A DNA stretch of 64,000 nucleotides. Source: Sphingobium sp. Leaf26 (lineage in GTDB: Bacteria; Pseudomonadota; Alphaproteobacteria; Sphingomonadales; Sphingomonadaceae). This document shows, piece by piece, positions 17,892 through 26,464 of this stretch. Location of the stretch: positions 62,230-126,229 of the forward strand of contig NZ_LMKV01000001.1 in NCBI RefSeq assembly GCF_001421665.1, given 5' to 3'. Made by a program: the position numbers and the translations under genes. Positions within the stretch are counted from its first letter, which is position 1. The number at the start of each line of letters is the position of its first letter. Under the pieces are notes generated by a model. That model was not told where the DNA came from and did no database searches. It worked only from the letters and a program-made list of their open reading frames with translations.

Positions 17892-19007
17892 TTAAGCGTT
17901 GCGTACCATGTCCACCACCTTGCCACGCCTGACCCGATAGGCCCAGCCACCCCAACGGATACGACTGGAAAGGGCGGCCTGCCCCTGCACCGCCAGATGC
18001 GCCCATGTCACCACAAAGGGCGCAACCAAGTCCCAAAAGAGTGAGCGCCGGGCCTGCGCCATTTGCGCCGGTTCCAGCACAGCCGCGATGATCCGCCGCC
18101 GCACCAGCGCCCGACTCCAGGCGGCGCCATAGCCGATCGCAATCGCCGTCCAGCCGCCCCAGACCAAGGCCCACAGCCAGAACGCCGCCTGTACCGCGAC
18201 CACGCCCGTCGCCAGCGCCCACATGCCGACGCTGTTGGTGACGATATGCCGATATTGCCGCACGCCAAAGCCCAGCAACTCCGCGATGCCGCCCTCCAGC
18301 GGACTGGCCACCAGCAGGTCCCGCACCGGCCGCAGCCGCAGCTTCGCACGCCAGCCGGCCAGCCCGATGCTCATATCATCGGACAGGCGCCCCGCCAGCG
18401 CCGCATCCAGATCCAGCCGGTCTGCAACCGCACGGGACAGCGCCATGGCGCCCCCCCATGGCATCGTCGCACTGGCAAATCGGGGCAGTGTCGCCAGTTG
18501 CATTTCCACCGCCCCCACCAGAGCCGCCATGCCTCCCTGCCCCGGCAGCAACAGCCGATAGCCGGTCGCGATATCCGCCTTGCCCCGCACCAGCGGAAAG
18601 AGCAGCCGACCGACCAATCGGGCGGGTGGCGCGATATCGGCGTCGATGAAGACCAGCCACAGGTCGTCCGGCCGCAACGCCCGCAGCGCTGCGCGCAGCT
18701 TATGGATTTTCTGCCCCTCATCCTGCGCCACGCCGGCCGCGACGACCTGTACCCAGTTGCCTTCCCGCGCCGCCAGCGCTTCGGCCGCCGAACATTGCCC
18801 CGATGTCGCGATCAGCAAACGGAAGGGCACGGTCTGCGCCTTCAACCGGGCGATCAGGTCCGCCCCGCCATCCCAATGGTCGCGAACGCTCAGGATCACC
18901 ACCGTGCCCTCCGGCGCCTCGATCTTGCGGTCGGCCGGCAGGTTACGCCAGTAATTGACGACGCCCAGCACGGTCAGTGCCTGAAAGCCGATCCAAACCC
19001 AAAGCAT
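17892..19007 (-). CDS. GT2-fold glycosyltransferase, GT21 (ceramide glycosyltransferase)-like
   Basis: The protein has 371 residues from the ATG at 19007. It has an N-terminal membrane segment (MLWVWIGFQALTVLGVV), a GT-A domain with FIDADI (about residues 121-126), MPWGGAMALSRA, and GRLSDDMSI (third Asp), then RQYRHIV corresponding to the (Q/R)xxRW motif, and two or three C-terminal membrane helices. This order is that of ceramide glucosyltransferases (GT21) and the hopanoid enzyme HpnI. Sphingomonads place glycosylceramides in their outer membrane, so a sphingolipid acceptor is plausible but unproven. It is divergent from an acyltransferase gene with only about 30 bases between them. Confidence 0.75.
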   Translation of the reverse strand: MLWVWIGFQALTVLGVVNYWRNLPADRKIEAPEGTVVILSVRDHWDGGADLIARLKAQTVPFRLLIATSGQCSAAEALAAREGNWVQVVAAGVAQDEGQKIHKLRAALRALRPDDLWLVFIDADIAPPARLVGRLLFPLVRGKADIATGYRLLLPGQGGMAALVGAVEMQLATLPRFASATMPWGGAMALSRAVADRLDLDAALAGRLSDDMSIGLAGWRAKLRLRPVRDLLVASPLEGGIAELLGFGVRQYRHIVTNSVGMWALATGVVAVQAAFWLWALVWGGWTAIAIGYGAAWSRALVRRRIIAAVLEPAQMAQARRSLFWDLVAPFVVTWAHLAVQGQAALSSRIRWGGWAYRVRRGKVVDMVRNA

Positions 19008-19038
19008 CACCGTCGCCCGTGCCCCTTTACCGCTGCAT

Positions 19039-19935
19039 GTGCTGCTGTATGACGCTTGGACGATGCTCTCCAACCCCTTTCTCTTCTCCCTGATGCGTCA
19101 TTTGCCTGCGCCGGCCGCAAGCCGGCTGGGCGGATGGCTGTCCGCCAACGTCGCACGTCGCAGCATGAAGCTGCGCGACGCCCGCGCCCGCACCAACCTC
19201 GCCATCCTGCGACCCGACCTGTCGGAGGGCGAGCGGGAGGCGATATTGACCCGGCGCTGGGTCAATATCGGCCGAACCATGGCGGAATTGGCCAATATCG
19301 ACCGGTTGGTGAACGAAGCCCATGTGACGGTGATCGACAAGCCTGCCTATCAGGCCGTGCTGGATGGCCCCGGCCCGATGGTCGCCTTCACCGCCCATCT
19401 CGGCAACTGGGACTTGCTGGCCGCCCATATCAAATGGTCGACCGACCGGCCCGGCCTTGGCGTCTATGAAGCGCCCGAAGACCCCAAGATCGCAGCCCAA
19501 CTGAAAAAGGCCCGGTCCAGTTACATGGGCGAGGCGATCGGCGGCGAAGGCGCAGCGCGCGGCGTGCTCAAGCATCTGACGCAGAAGGACCGCGCGACCC
19601 TCTATATATTGGCGGATGAGCGGCGCGACCGGCAGGTCTGGTTCCCGACCTTCGGCCGACCGATCGAACCGTCGGGCAACCTGTCGATCGCATTGCGGCT
19701 CGCCCGCAAAGTCGGTGCCAAATTCCTGCCCTTCTATCTCGTCCGCACCAGCGGCCCGTATTTCGAACTACATTGGCACCCCCCGCTCGACCCCGCGACG
19801 ATGAGCGAAGCGGAGATCGTCGCCGCGCTCGACCGCTTTCTCGGCGACGCCTGCGTCACTCACGCCGATCAATGGCTGGCTTTGCACGACATGGACCTCA
19901 CCAAGCCGGGCCACCAGCCAGCCAGCGGCATGTGA
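19039..19935 (+). CDS. lysophospholipid/lipid A-type acyltransferase (LpxL/HtrB family)
   Basis: The protein has 298 residues from the GTG at 19039; an ATG at 19063 (MLSNPFLF) is an alternative start. It shows FTAHLGNWDLLAAHIKW, the H-x4-D/E-like acyltransferase motif of the LpxL/LpxM family (here HLGNWD), followed by LYILADERRDR and VPFFGR-like FPTFGRPIEPSG. Such enzymes transfer acyl chains to lipid A or related lipids at the inner membrane. The neighbouring GT21-like gene suggests an envelope lipid role. In a sphingomonad a lipid A substrate is not assured, because some lack lipopolysaccharide. Confidence 0.8.
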   Translation: MLLYDAWTMLSNPFLFSLMRHLPAPAASRLGGWLSANVARRSMKLRDARARTNLAILRPDLSEGEREAILTRRWVNIGRTMAELANIDRLVNEAHVTVIDKPAYQAVLDGPGPMVAFTAHLGNWDLLAAHIKWSTDRPGLGVYEAPEDPKIAAQLKKARSSYMGEAIGGEGAARGVLKHLTQKDRATLYILADERRDRQVWFPTFGRPIEPSGNLSIALRLARKVGAKFLPFYLVRTSGPYFELHWHPPLDPATMSEAEIVAALDRFLGDACVTHADQWLALHDMDLTKPGHQPASGM

Positions 19936-19967
19936 CTTCCCCGCGCTGACGGGTTAAAGGCTCGCCC

Positions 19968-20609
19968 ATGTCCCGACTCGCGATCAAGATTTGCGGCCTG
20001 TCGACGCCGGAAACCGTCGGCGCCGCCATACAGGCGGAGGCGAGCCATCTTGGCTTCGTCCATTTCGCCAAAAGCCCGCGCCATGTCGCACCGGACCAGA
20101 TCCGGGCGCTTGCCGCCGCCATCCCCGCTTATGTCCAGCGCGTCGCCGTCGTGGTCGATCCGACTGACGAGATGCTGGCCGAACTGGTCGCCACCGGTGC
20201 GCTCAGCGCCTTCCAGTTGCATGGCAAGGAAAGCCCGGAGCGTGTCGCCGCCATCCGCGCACGCTTCAACCTGCCGGTGTGGAAGGCGATTTCGGTCAAG
20301 GCCCGTGCCGACATCGATGCGGCCAATGCCTATGCAGGGGCCGCCGACCGGCTGCTGTTCGACGCCAAGACGCCCGATGGCGCAGCGCTGCCCGGCGGCA
20401 TGGGGCTGCGCTTCGACTGGACGCTGCTGCGCGGCGCGGCCATCGCTGCGCCCTGGGGTCTGTCAGGCGGACTGGGCATCGACAATGTGGCCGAAGCCGT
20501 GCGCATCACCGGCGCGCCGATGGTCGACGTCTCGTCGGGCGTGGAAGACGCGCCGGGCATCAAGAGTGTGGACAAGATCATGGCCTTCTGCAAAGCGGTT
20601 CAGTCATGA
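19968..20609 (+). CDS. trpF: phosphoribosylanthranilate isomerase
   Basis: TrpF performs the Amadori rearrangement of phosphoribosylanthranilate in tryptophan synthesis. This 213-residue TIM barrel begins IKICGLSTPETV with the catalytic Cys, and has AFQLHGKESPE, LLFDAKTPD with the catalytic Asp region, GLSGGLGIDNV and VDVSSGVEDAPGIKS, all family landmarks. It lies 33 bases after the acyltransferase gene and 99 bases before trpB. Confidence 0.96.
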   Translation: MSRLAIKICGLSTPETVGAAIQAEASHLGFVHFAKSPRHVAPDQIRALAAAIPAYVQRVAVVVDPTDEMLAELVATGALSAFQLHGKESPERVAAIRARFNLPVWKAISVKARADIDAANAYAGAADRLLFDAKTPDGAALPGGMGLRFDWTLLRGAAIAAPWGLSGGLGIDNVAEAVRITGAPMVDVSSGVEDAPGIKSVDKIMAFCKAVQS

Positions 20610-20708
20610 TGATACCGAACATCCCTGCCATGCGTATCGAAGGACGATGGCGCTGATCGCTTCCTGACCCGAACGCGAACGCCTCCTATTTGTCCCGGAA
20701 AGATTGTC

Positions 20709-21950
20709 ATGACCGATACCTTCGCCCTGCCCAACAGCCTTCGCAGCCAGCCTGACGCAAACGGCCATTTCGGCGCCTTTGGTGGCCGCTATGTCGCCGA
20801 AACGCTGATGCCGCTGATCCTGGAACTGGAGAAGGTGTATAAGGAAGCGAAGGCCGATCCGGCCTTCGATGCCGAATATGCCGAACTGCTGCGCTCCTAT
20901 GTCGGTCGCCCCAATCCGCTTTATTATGCCGCGCGCCTGACGGAAGCGCTGCGCGCCAAGGCTGCTCCCGGCAAGGGCGCCAAAATCTACCTGAAGCGCG
21001 AGGAACTGAACCACACAGGCGCGCACAAGATCAACAATTGCATCGGCCAGGCGCTGCTTGCCCGCCGCATGGGCAAGAAGAAGGTCATCGCCGAAACCGG
21101 CGCGGGCCAGCATGGCGTCGCCACCGCGACCGTCGCAGCCCTGTTCGGCATGGAATGCAAGATCTTCATGGGTGCCAAGGACGTCGAGCGGCAGAAGCCC
21201 AACGTCTTCCGCATGAAGCTGCTGGGCGCAGAGGTGATCCCGGTCCATTCGGGGTCGTCCACACTCAAGGATTCGATGAACGACGCCCTGCGTTACTGGG
21301 TGTCGAACGTGCATGACACTTTCTACATCATCGGCACCGCCGCCGGCCCGCATCCCTATCCCGAACTGGTCCGCGATTTCCAGTCGATCATCGGCAAGGA
21401 AACCCGCGCCCAGATGCTGGAAGCCGAAGGCCGCCTGCCCGACATGCTGATCGCGCCGGTCGGCGGCGGTTCCAACGCAATCGGCATGTTCCACCCCTTC
21501 CTGGATGACACGGAGGTCGCGATGATCGGCGTGGAAGCCGCCGGCGAAGGCCTGGACAAGAAACATGCCGCCTCGCTCGCCGGTGGCAAGTCCGGCATCC
21601 TGCACGGCAACCGCACCTATCTGTTGCAGGACGAGGACGGTCAGATCACCGAAGCGCACAGCATTTCCGCGGGCCTCGACTATCCCGGCATCGGCCCGGA
21701 ACATAGCTGGCTGCACGAAATCGGCCGGGTGAAATATATGCCCATCAAGGATGACGAGGCGCTGGAAAGCTTCCAGACGCTCAGCAAGCTGGAGGGCATC
21801 ATCCCTGCCCTCGAATCCGCCCATGCCGTCGCCGCAGCCGAACAGGTTGCGCCCACGCTGGACGCGGACAAGATCATCGTGGTCAATCTGTCGGGCCGGG
21901 GGGACAAGGATATCTTCACCGTCGCCGACGCGCTGGGAGTGGAGATGTGA
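20709..21950 (+). CDS. trpB: tryptophan synthase beta chain
   Basis: TrpB joins indole and L-serine using pyridoxal phosphate. The 413 residues include [15 protein letters not shown] near the N-terminus, [15 protein letters not shown] with the PLP lysine (H-K), [20 protein letters not shown], and [13 protein letters not shown] for phosphate binding. The start has GGAAAG about 7 bases upstream. The stop overlaps the start of a small membrane-protein gene as GTGA, so that gene is coupled to trpB. Confidence 0.97.
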   Translation: MTDTFALPNSLRSQPDANGHFGAFGGRYVAETLMPLILELEKVYKEAKADPAFDAEYAELLRSYVGRPNPLYYAARLTEALRAKAAPGKGAKIYLKREELNHTGAHKINNCIGQALLARRMGKKKVIAETGAGQHGVATATVAALFGMECKIFMGAKDVERQKPNVFRMKLLGAEVIPVHSGSSTLKDSMNDALRYWVSNVHDTFYIIGTAAGPHPYPELVRDFQSIIGKETRAQMLEAEGRLPDMLIAPVGGGSNAIGMFHPFLDDTEVAMIGVEAAGEGLDKKHAASLAGGKSGILHGNRTYLLQDEDGQITEAHSISAGLDYPGIGPEHSWLHEIGRVKYMPIKDDEALESFQTLSKLEGIIPALESAHAVAAAEQVAPTLDADKIIVVNLSGRGDKDIFTVADALGVEM

Positions 21951-22138
21951 GCGCTGACCAGAAAAGAGGGCTGCGCGCGGCAAGCCTAGGGTTCATTGTT
22001 GCCTTGTGCGTTGGATTGGGTCTCGACCTTATCATGGGTCGGTCAATCAACCTCATCATAAGCCTCATCTCGGCGGTCGCGTTGGCGCTGATATTGGGAC
22101 TTAGTGAAACGCTGCGGGAACCTGCCAACAATGACTGA
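21947..22138 (+). CDS. small two-helix membrane protein between trpB and trpA
   Basis: A 63-residue frame fills the trpB-trpA gap exactly. Its GTG overlaps the trpB stop (GTGA) and its end overlaps the trpA start by eight bases (ATGACTGA at 22131-22138). It has a basic N-terminus, two hydrophobic stretches (about residues 12-30 and 34-52, rich in Leu/Ile/Ala) and a short polar tail. I recognise no family. The tight coupling and clean membrane pattern argue that it is translated, possibly to keep ribosomes moving into trpA. Confidence 0.65.
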   Translation: MSADQKRGLRAASLGFIVALCVGLGLDLIMGRSINLIISLISAVALALILGLSETLREPANND

Positions 22139-22943
22139 CCGCCTCACCACCCGCTTCGCCGCCTGCAAGGCGCAGGGCCGTGCCGCCCTCATCACCTTCG
22201 TCACCGCTGGTGATCCCGACATCGCCGCCATGCCCGCCATTCTCGACGCGCTGGTCGCGGGCGGCGCGGATATCATCGAACTGGGCATGCCCTTCACCGA
22301 TCCGATGGCCGATGGCCCGGCGATCGAGCTGGCGAACCTGCGCAGCCTCGGTTCCGGCACGAAGACGAAGGATATCTTCGCCCTCGCCGCCGATTTCCGC
22401 GCGCGCCATGCCGACACGCCGATCGTCCTGATGGGCTATGCCAATCCGATGCTGATCCGCGGAGCAGACTGGTTCGCCGATCAGTGCAAGGCAGCCGGTG
22501 TCGATGGCGTCATCTGCGTCGACATCCCGCCGGAGGAAGATGCGGAAATCGGCCCCGCCCTGCGCGCCGCCGGCGTCCACCTCGTTCGTCTCGCCACGCC
22601 GACCAGCGACGCGGCGCGCCTGCCGGCGGTGCTGAAAAGCGCCAGCGGCTTCCTCTATTATGTGTCTGTCGCCGGCGTCACCGGCAAACAGTCGGCAGCC
22701 CAGGCCTCGATCGACATCGCCGTCGGCAAGCTGAAGGCCGCCACCGACCTGCCGGTCGCGGTGGGCTTTGGCGTGCGCGGGCCGGAACAGGCCGCCGCTA
22801 TCGGCCGGATCGCCGATGGCGTAGTCGTCGGCTCCGCCATCGTGGATATTATCGGGTCGCATGGCGATGCCGCCGCACCCTTCGTCCAGGACTTTGTCGC
22901 CACATTGCGCGACGCCCTTCATATTCGGGAGACCGCCGCATGA
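22131..22943 (+). CDS. trpA: tryptophan synthase alpha chain
   Basis: TrpA cleaves indole-3-glycerol phosphate and channels indole to TrpB. The protein has 270 residues from the ATG at 22131 (MTDRLTTRF). Landmarks are [27 protein letters not shown] with the catalytic Glu/Asp pair, [14 protein letters not shown], and [27 protein letters not shown]. It overlaps the small membrane-protein gene upstream and accD downstream (ATGA at 22940-22943), giving one tightly packed unit. Confidence 0.97.
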   Translation: MTDRLTTRFAACKAQGRAALITFVTAGDPDIAAMPAILDALVAGGADIIELGMPFTDPMADGPAIELANLRSLGSGTKTKDIFALAADFRARHADTPIVLMGYANPMLIRGADWFADQCKAAGVDGVICVDIPPEEDAEIGPALRAAGVHLVRLATPTSDAARLPAVLKSASGFLYYVSVAGVTGKQSAAQASIDIAVGKLKAATDLPVAVGFGVRGPEQAAAIGRIADGVVVGSAIVDIIGSHGDAAAPFVQDFVATLRDALHIRETAA

Positions 22944-23788
22944 GCTGGATCAACCGCGTTCGTAACGCTTTGCCCTTCACCAGGAAGGAAACCACCGCCG
23001 AAACGCTGTGGCACAAATGCCCCTCTTGCAAGGAGATGATCTTCATCAAGGAGTGGGAGGAGAATCTCTCCGTCTGCCCGCGTTGCGATCATCATGGCCG
23101 TATCGGCCCGTCGGAACGGTTCGAGCAGATACTGGACGCCGGCTTCATCCTGCTGCCCACGCCGCATGTGCCCGAAGATCCGCTCAAGTTCCGCGACTCC
23201 AAGCGCTATCCCGACCGGATCAAGGCCGCCCGCGCATCGACCGGGGACCAAGATGCCCTCATCAACGCGCGCGGCGCGATCGACGATGTGCCTCTGGTCA
23301 TGGGCGTGCAGAATTTCGCCTTCATGGGCGGCTCCATGGGGATGGGCGTAGGCGCAGCCTTCATCCAGGGCGTCAATGACGCGATCGCCCATAATTGCCC
23401 CTATGTCATCTTCACCGCCGCCGGGGGCGCGCGCATGCAGGAAGGCATCCTGTCCCTGATGCAGATGCCGCGTTCCACCGTGGCGATCCAGAAGCTGCAT
23501 GCAGCGGGCCTGCCCTATATCGTCGTGTTGACGGATCCGACCACGGGCGGCGTCACGGCCAGCTACGCCATGCTAGGCGATATCCAGATTTCGGAGCCCA
23601 ATGCCCTGATCGGTTTCGCTGGCCAGCGCGTGATCGAAAGCACGATCCGCGAAAAGCTGCCCGAGGGGTTCCAGCGCGCCGAATATCTGCTCGATCATGG
23701 CATGATCGACATGGTCGTGCATCGCAGCGAATTGCGCGATGCGCTGGCCCGCGTAATCGGCTATTTGACGCCGCGCGCAGCAGCCTGA
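22940..23788 (+). CDS. accD: acetyl-CoA carboxylase carboxyltransferase subunit beta
   Basis: AccD with AccA transfers the carboxyl group from biotin to acetyl-CoA, the first step of fatty-acid synthesis. The 282-residue protein starts at the ATG overlapping the trpA stop. It has the N-terminal zinc ribbon CPSCKEM...CPRCDHHGR (four cysteines, about residues 28-53) and the crotonase-like domain with [19 protein letters not shown] and [16 protein letters not shown]. The trpA-accD-folC order is common in alphaproteobacteria. Confidence 0.97.
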   Translation: MSWINRVRNALPFTRKETTAETLWHKCPSCKEMIFIKEWEENLSVCPRCDHHGRIGPSERFEQILDAGFILLPTPHVPEDPLKFRDSKRYPDRIKAARASTGDQDALINARGAIDDVPLVMGVQNFAFMGGSMGMGVGAAFIQGVNDAIAHNCPYVIFTAAGGARMQEGILSLMQMPRSTVAIQKLHAAGLPYIVVLTDPTTGGVTASYAMLGDIQISEPNALIGFAGQRVIESTIREKLPEGFQRAEYLLDHGMIDMVVHRSELRDALARVIGYLTPRAAA

Positions 23789-23825
23789 ATCTGACATAAT
23801 CGCGCGATAGGGGGAGCAGCGCGCC

Positions 23826-25160
23826 ATGGCCGACCACGCCGTTTCGGACGATCGCCAGGTTCAGGCGCAACTGGACCGCCTATGGTCGCTTTCCCCCGGC
23901 GCGGATGTGCTGGGACTGGAGCGGATAACCCAGTTGATGGAGCGATTGGGCAATCCGCACCGCTCCCTGCCCCCCGTCTTCCATGTCGCCGGCACCAACG
24001 GCAAGGGATCGACCTGCGCCTTTCTGCGCGCGGGACTGGAGGCGGACGGCAAGAGCGTTCATGTCTTCACCTCCCCTCATCTGGTGCGCTTCAATGAGCG
24101 TATCCGGATCGCAGGGCAGTTGATTTCGGACGAACAGCTTGCCCGCTATCTGGAACGGGTGCTCGATATCGCCGAAGGCGTGAACGCCAGCTTCTTTGAG
24201 GTCACGACCGCCGCCGCCTTTCTCGCCTTTGCCGAGCATGAAGCGGACGCCTGCATCATCGAAGTAGGCCTGGGCGGGCGGCTGGACGCTACCAACGTCA
24301 TTACCGATCCCGTCGTGTGCGGCATCGCGCAACTGGGCATCGACCATCAGGCGTTCCTTGGCGACACGTTGGACAAGATCGCCGCGGAAAAGGCCGGCAT
24401 CGCCAAGGCCGGCGCGCCACTGGTGACGCAGCGCTACGCCGAATCGCTCTTCCCCGTCATCATGGATGCAGTGGTCAAGGCGTCGACCCGCTGGATCGGG
24501 CAGGGCGACGGGTGGGACGCGGCCGTCTATCGCGACCGGATCCATTATCGCGATGATCTGGGTCGGCTGGAGACGCCCTTGCCGCGTCTGGCCGGCGCGC
24601 ATCAGGTACAGAATGCCGCCCTCGCCTTTGCCATGCTGCGGCATCAGGATGCGGTGCCTTTGTCGGAAGCGGCACTCAAGGCCGCCCCGCTCTGGGCGCA
24701 TTGGCCCGCTCGCCTGCAACGGCTGGAGCATGGCCCGCTCCTGCGATCGCTGTCGGACAAGGCAACCGTTTGGTTGGATGGCGGCCACAATGCCGGTGCT
24801 GGCGAGGCAATCGGCGCCTTCTTTACCGCCGAGCGGCTGGAGGGGCAGAAGTTGCACCTCGTAATCGGCATGCTGGCGAACAAGGAGTTGGACAGCTTTC
24901 TCGCGCCCTTCGCCGGCAAGATCGGCCATATTCATGCACTGCCGGTGCCGGGCCATGACCATCATCCGCCGGAGCGCTTTGCCGCGATCGCGGCAAAATG
25001 GGGTATCGGCTGCACTGCGCATGACGATGCGAGCCAGGCACTTGGCACCATCGCCACCAGATGCGCCGTAGCGGGCGAACATGCGCCAAAGCTGCTGATC
25101 GGCGGTTCGCTCTATCTGGCGGGTGAAATTTTGCGACTGAACGATCAATTGCCAGACTGA
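23826..25160 (+). CDS. folC: bifunctional folylpolyglutamate synthase/dihydrofolate synthase
   Basis: FolC adds glutamate to dihydropteroate and then to folates, in the cytoplasm. This 444-residue Mur-ligase-fold protein has the P-loop VAGTNGKGSTCAF (about residues 55-68), HVFTSPHLVRFNERI, EVGLGGRLDATNV, and ITQLGIDH-like AQLGIDHQAFLG. A GGGGGAG ribosome site precedes the ATG by about 11 bases. It is the last gene of the trp-accD-folC unit. Confidence 0.96.
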   Translation: MADHAVSDDRQVQAQLDRLWSLSPGADVLGLERITQLMERLGNPHRSLPPVFHVAGTNGKGSTCAFLRAGLEADGKSVHVFTSPHLVRFNERIRIAGQLISDEQLARYLERVLDIAEGVNASFFEVTTAAAFLAFAEHEADACIIEVGLGGRLDATNVITDPVVCGIAQLGIDHQAFLGDTLDKIAAEKAGIAKAGAPLVTQRYAESLFPVIMDAVVKASTRWIGQGDGWDAAVYRDRIHYRDDLGRLETPLPRLAGAHQVQNAALAFAMLRHQDAVPLSEAALKAAPLWAHWPARLQRLEHGPLLRSLSDKATVWLDGGHNAGAGEAIGAFFTAERLEGQKLHLVIGMLANKELDSFLAPFAGKIGHIHALPVPGHDHHPPERFAAIAAKWGIGCTAHDDASQALGTIATRCAVAGEHAPKLLIGGSLYLAGEILRLNDQLPD

Positions 25161-25166
25161 TAAAAC

Positions 25167-25183
25167 TTGCGACTGACTCGCAA
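25167..25183. promoter_or_regulatory. Fur-box-like palindrome upstream of the DUF6628 gene
   Basis: TTGCGACTGACTCGCAA is a 6-5-6 inverted repeat (7-1-7 spacing if read as TGCGACT-G-ACTCGCA with partial symmetry), 44 bases before the DUF6628 start. It resembles alphaproteobacterial Fur-type iron boxes. Iron regulation is inference from the motif alone. Confidence 0.4.
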
Positions 25184-25227
25184 TAGCCCATTATGCCATC
25201 TCGAACTACGGCAGAAGGCGCGATTCT

Positions 25228-25668
25228 ATGGCTTATGGAGAGACCTCCCCCCTCGACCTCCCCCGGCCCATTCCGGGTGGCTATGGCAATCGCCTGTTCC
25301 TGTTCGTGATGCGCCGGATGGCAACCGCCGGCGTCAATGACGCCCATGCCGCCAATGCGATGCTGGGTGCGTTCGGCCGCAGCTATCGTCGGCCGCTGGT
25401 GCTGATGCGCGCAATGATGCTGGAACTGGCGCGCGCGTCGAGCCGCAAGATATTGGTCGCCCCCTGCTGCTGCGCGCGCATGACAGCCGACGAAGCGCTG
25501 ATGATGCAGGCGACCGGCGATGCGCTGCGCGATCCCAACGCCGCCTATGATCAGGTGAGCGCGTTGCTGGGCAATGACCATGCGCTGGGCGCACTGACCT
25601 GCCTGCAAGCGGTGGCGCAGGCCCATAGCGACCTTGGCCGGCCACTGGACCTGTACGCCGCCGGTTAG
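25228..25668 (+). CDS. DUF6628 family protein
   Basis: This 146-residue protein has the pattern I associate with DUF6628, found in sphingomonads: an N-terminal LFLFVMRRMATAGVNDAHAA, RRPLVLMRAMMLELARASSR, then VAPCCCARMTADEALM with three adjacent cysteines, and a C-terminal helical part. The Cys triplet could bind a metal; this is not established. It lies behind a Fur-box-like palindrome, and GAAGG lies about 10 bases before the ATG. It is transcribed alone and ends at a palindromic repeat. Confidence 0.75.
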   Translation: MAYGETSPLDLPRPIPGGYGNRLFLFVMRRMATAGVNDAHAANAMLGAFGRSYRRPLVLMRAMMLELARASSRKILVAPCCCARMTADEALMMQATGDALRDPNAAYDQVSALLGNDHALGALTCLQAVAQAHSDLGRPLDLYAAG

Positions 25669-25679
25669 AGCAAAAACTT

Positions 25680-25716
25680 AGAGCAGCCGGTCCGATGTAA
25701 TCGGATCGGTTGCTCT
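25680..25716. repeat. palindromic repeat between convergent genes
   Basis: Two 17-base arms (25680-25696 and 25700-25716) match at 15 positions around a 3-base loop. They begin AGAGCA and end TGCTCT. The ATCGGAT and GCTCTAG parts recur in the repeat at 17715-17760. The element lies between convergent genes and may act as a bidirectional terminator. Confidence 0.7.
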
Positions 25717-26464
25717 AGGCCTTCCGCAATTCGGCCAGTTGCTCGCCGGCCCAGCGATACATGTCGGCCTGGGCCGCGCGCTGGGTCCGGTCCATTCGGC
25801 TGGCGCGCCGCTCCACTTCCTCCAGGATCGACCGGGCGCGGTAGCGGTCGCCCTGTTGCAACAGGAAGGCCACATAGTGGCAGCGCGCTTCCTCACCCGC
25901 GATCCGCTCGATCACATCCTCGAATAGCAAGCGCGCCTCGGCCGCGCGGCCGAGATCGGCCAGTATCCGCGCCTTGAGCAGGGCACGCCGGTCCCGCTCG
26001 CTGCCCGGTACCAGGTCCGGCGCGCCATCGAGCAGACGTAGAGCCTCCGCGTTTTCGCCTCTTTCGAACAGGACGCCCGCCAGCTTGACCTGCGTGCCCC
26101 AGTCACCACCCGGCCCCATCGACAGCGCCTTGCGATAGGCGCTCTCCGCCTCCCCATAGCGATGGCGCACCGCCTGCGCATCGCCCAGCGCGATATAGTT
26201 TGCGGCGGTTTCGGCGAGGTCCAGACTGTGCTCAGCATCCCGCACCCCCCGTTCGGGATCGACCTTCCCCACCACCTGCGCTCGTGCGGTGCGGACATGG
26301 CGGTTGTTCCAATGCTGCGGCAACACTTCCAGCATCAGATAGGCAAAACAGCCCAGCAGCGAGAAGAGCATGATGAACAGCAGCCAGATCTGGTTTCGCC
26401 CCGACCGGATGACATGGACGGCGCAAAGTATCTGGACGCAAAGCGATGTGACGATGAAGATCAT
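25715..26464 (-). CDS. membrane-anchored TPR protein
   Basis: The protein has 249 residues. Two N-terminal hydrophobic segments (about residues 2-18 and 26-47, with RSGRNQIWLLFIMLFSLLGC) resemble the PLDc_N membrane element. A soluble domain with TPR-like helices follows: AANYIALGDAQAVRHRYGEA, ESAYRKALSMGPGGDW, and AGVLFERGENAEALRLLDGA. The role is probably protein-protein scaffolding at the inner membrane; the partner is unknown. The start overlaps the stop of the AmpG-like gene by four bases, so the two are coupled. Confidence 0.82.
   Translation of the reverse strand: MIFIVTSLCVQILCAVHVIRSGRNQIWLLFIMLFSLLGCFAYLMLEVLPQHWNNRHVRTARAQVVGKVDPERGVRDAEHSLDLAETAANYIALGDAQAVRHRYGEAESAYRKALSMGPGGDWGTQVKLAGVLFERGENAEALRLLDGAPDLVPGSERDRRALLKARILADLGRAAEARLLFEDVIERIAGEEARCHYVAFLLQQGDRYRARSILEEVERRASRMDRTQRAAQADMYRWAGEQLAELRKA

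Noticed and set aside
20604..21983. 459-codon antisense frame opposite trpB
   Set aside because: trpB is intact with PLP motifs; the antisense sequence is a compositional artefact.
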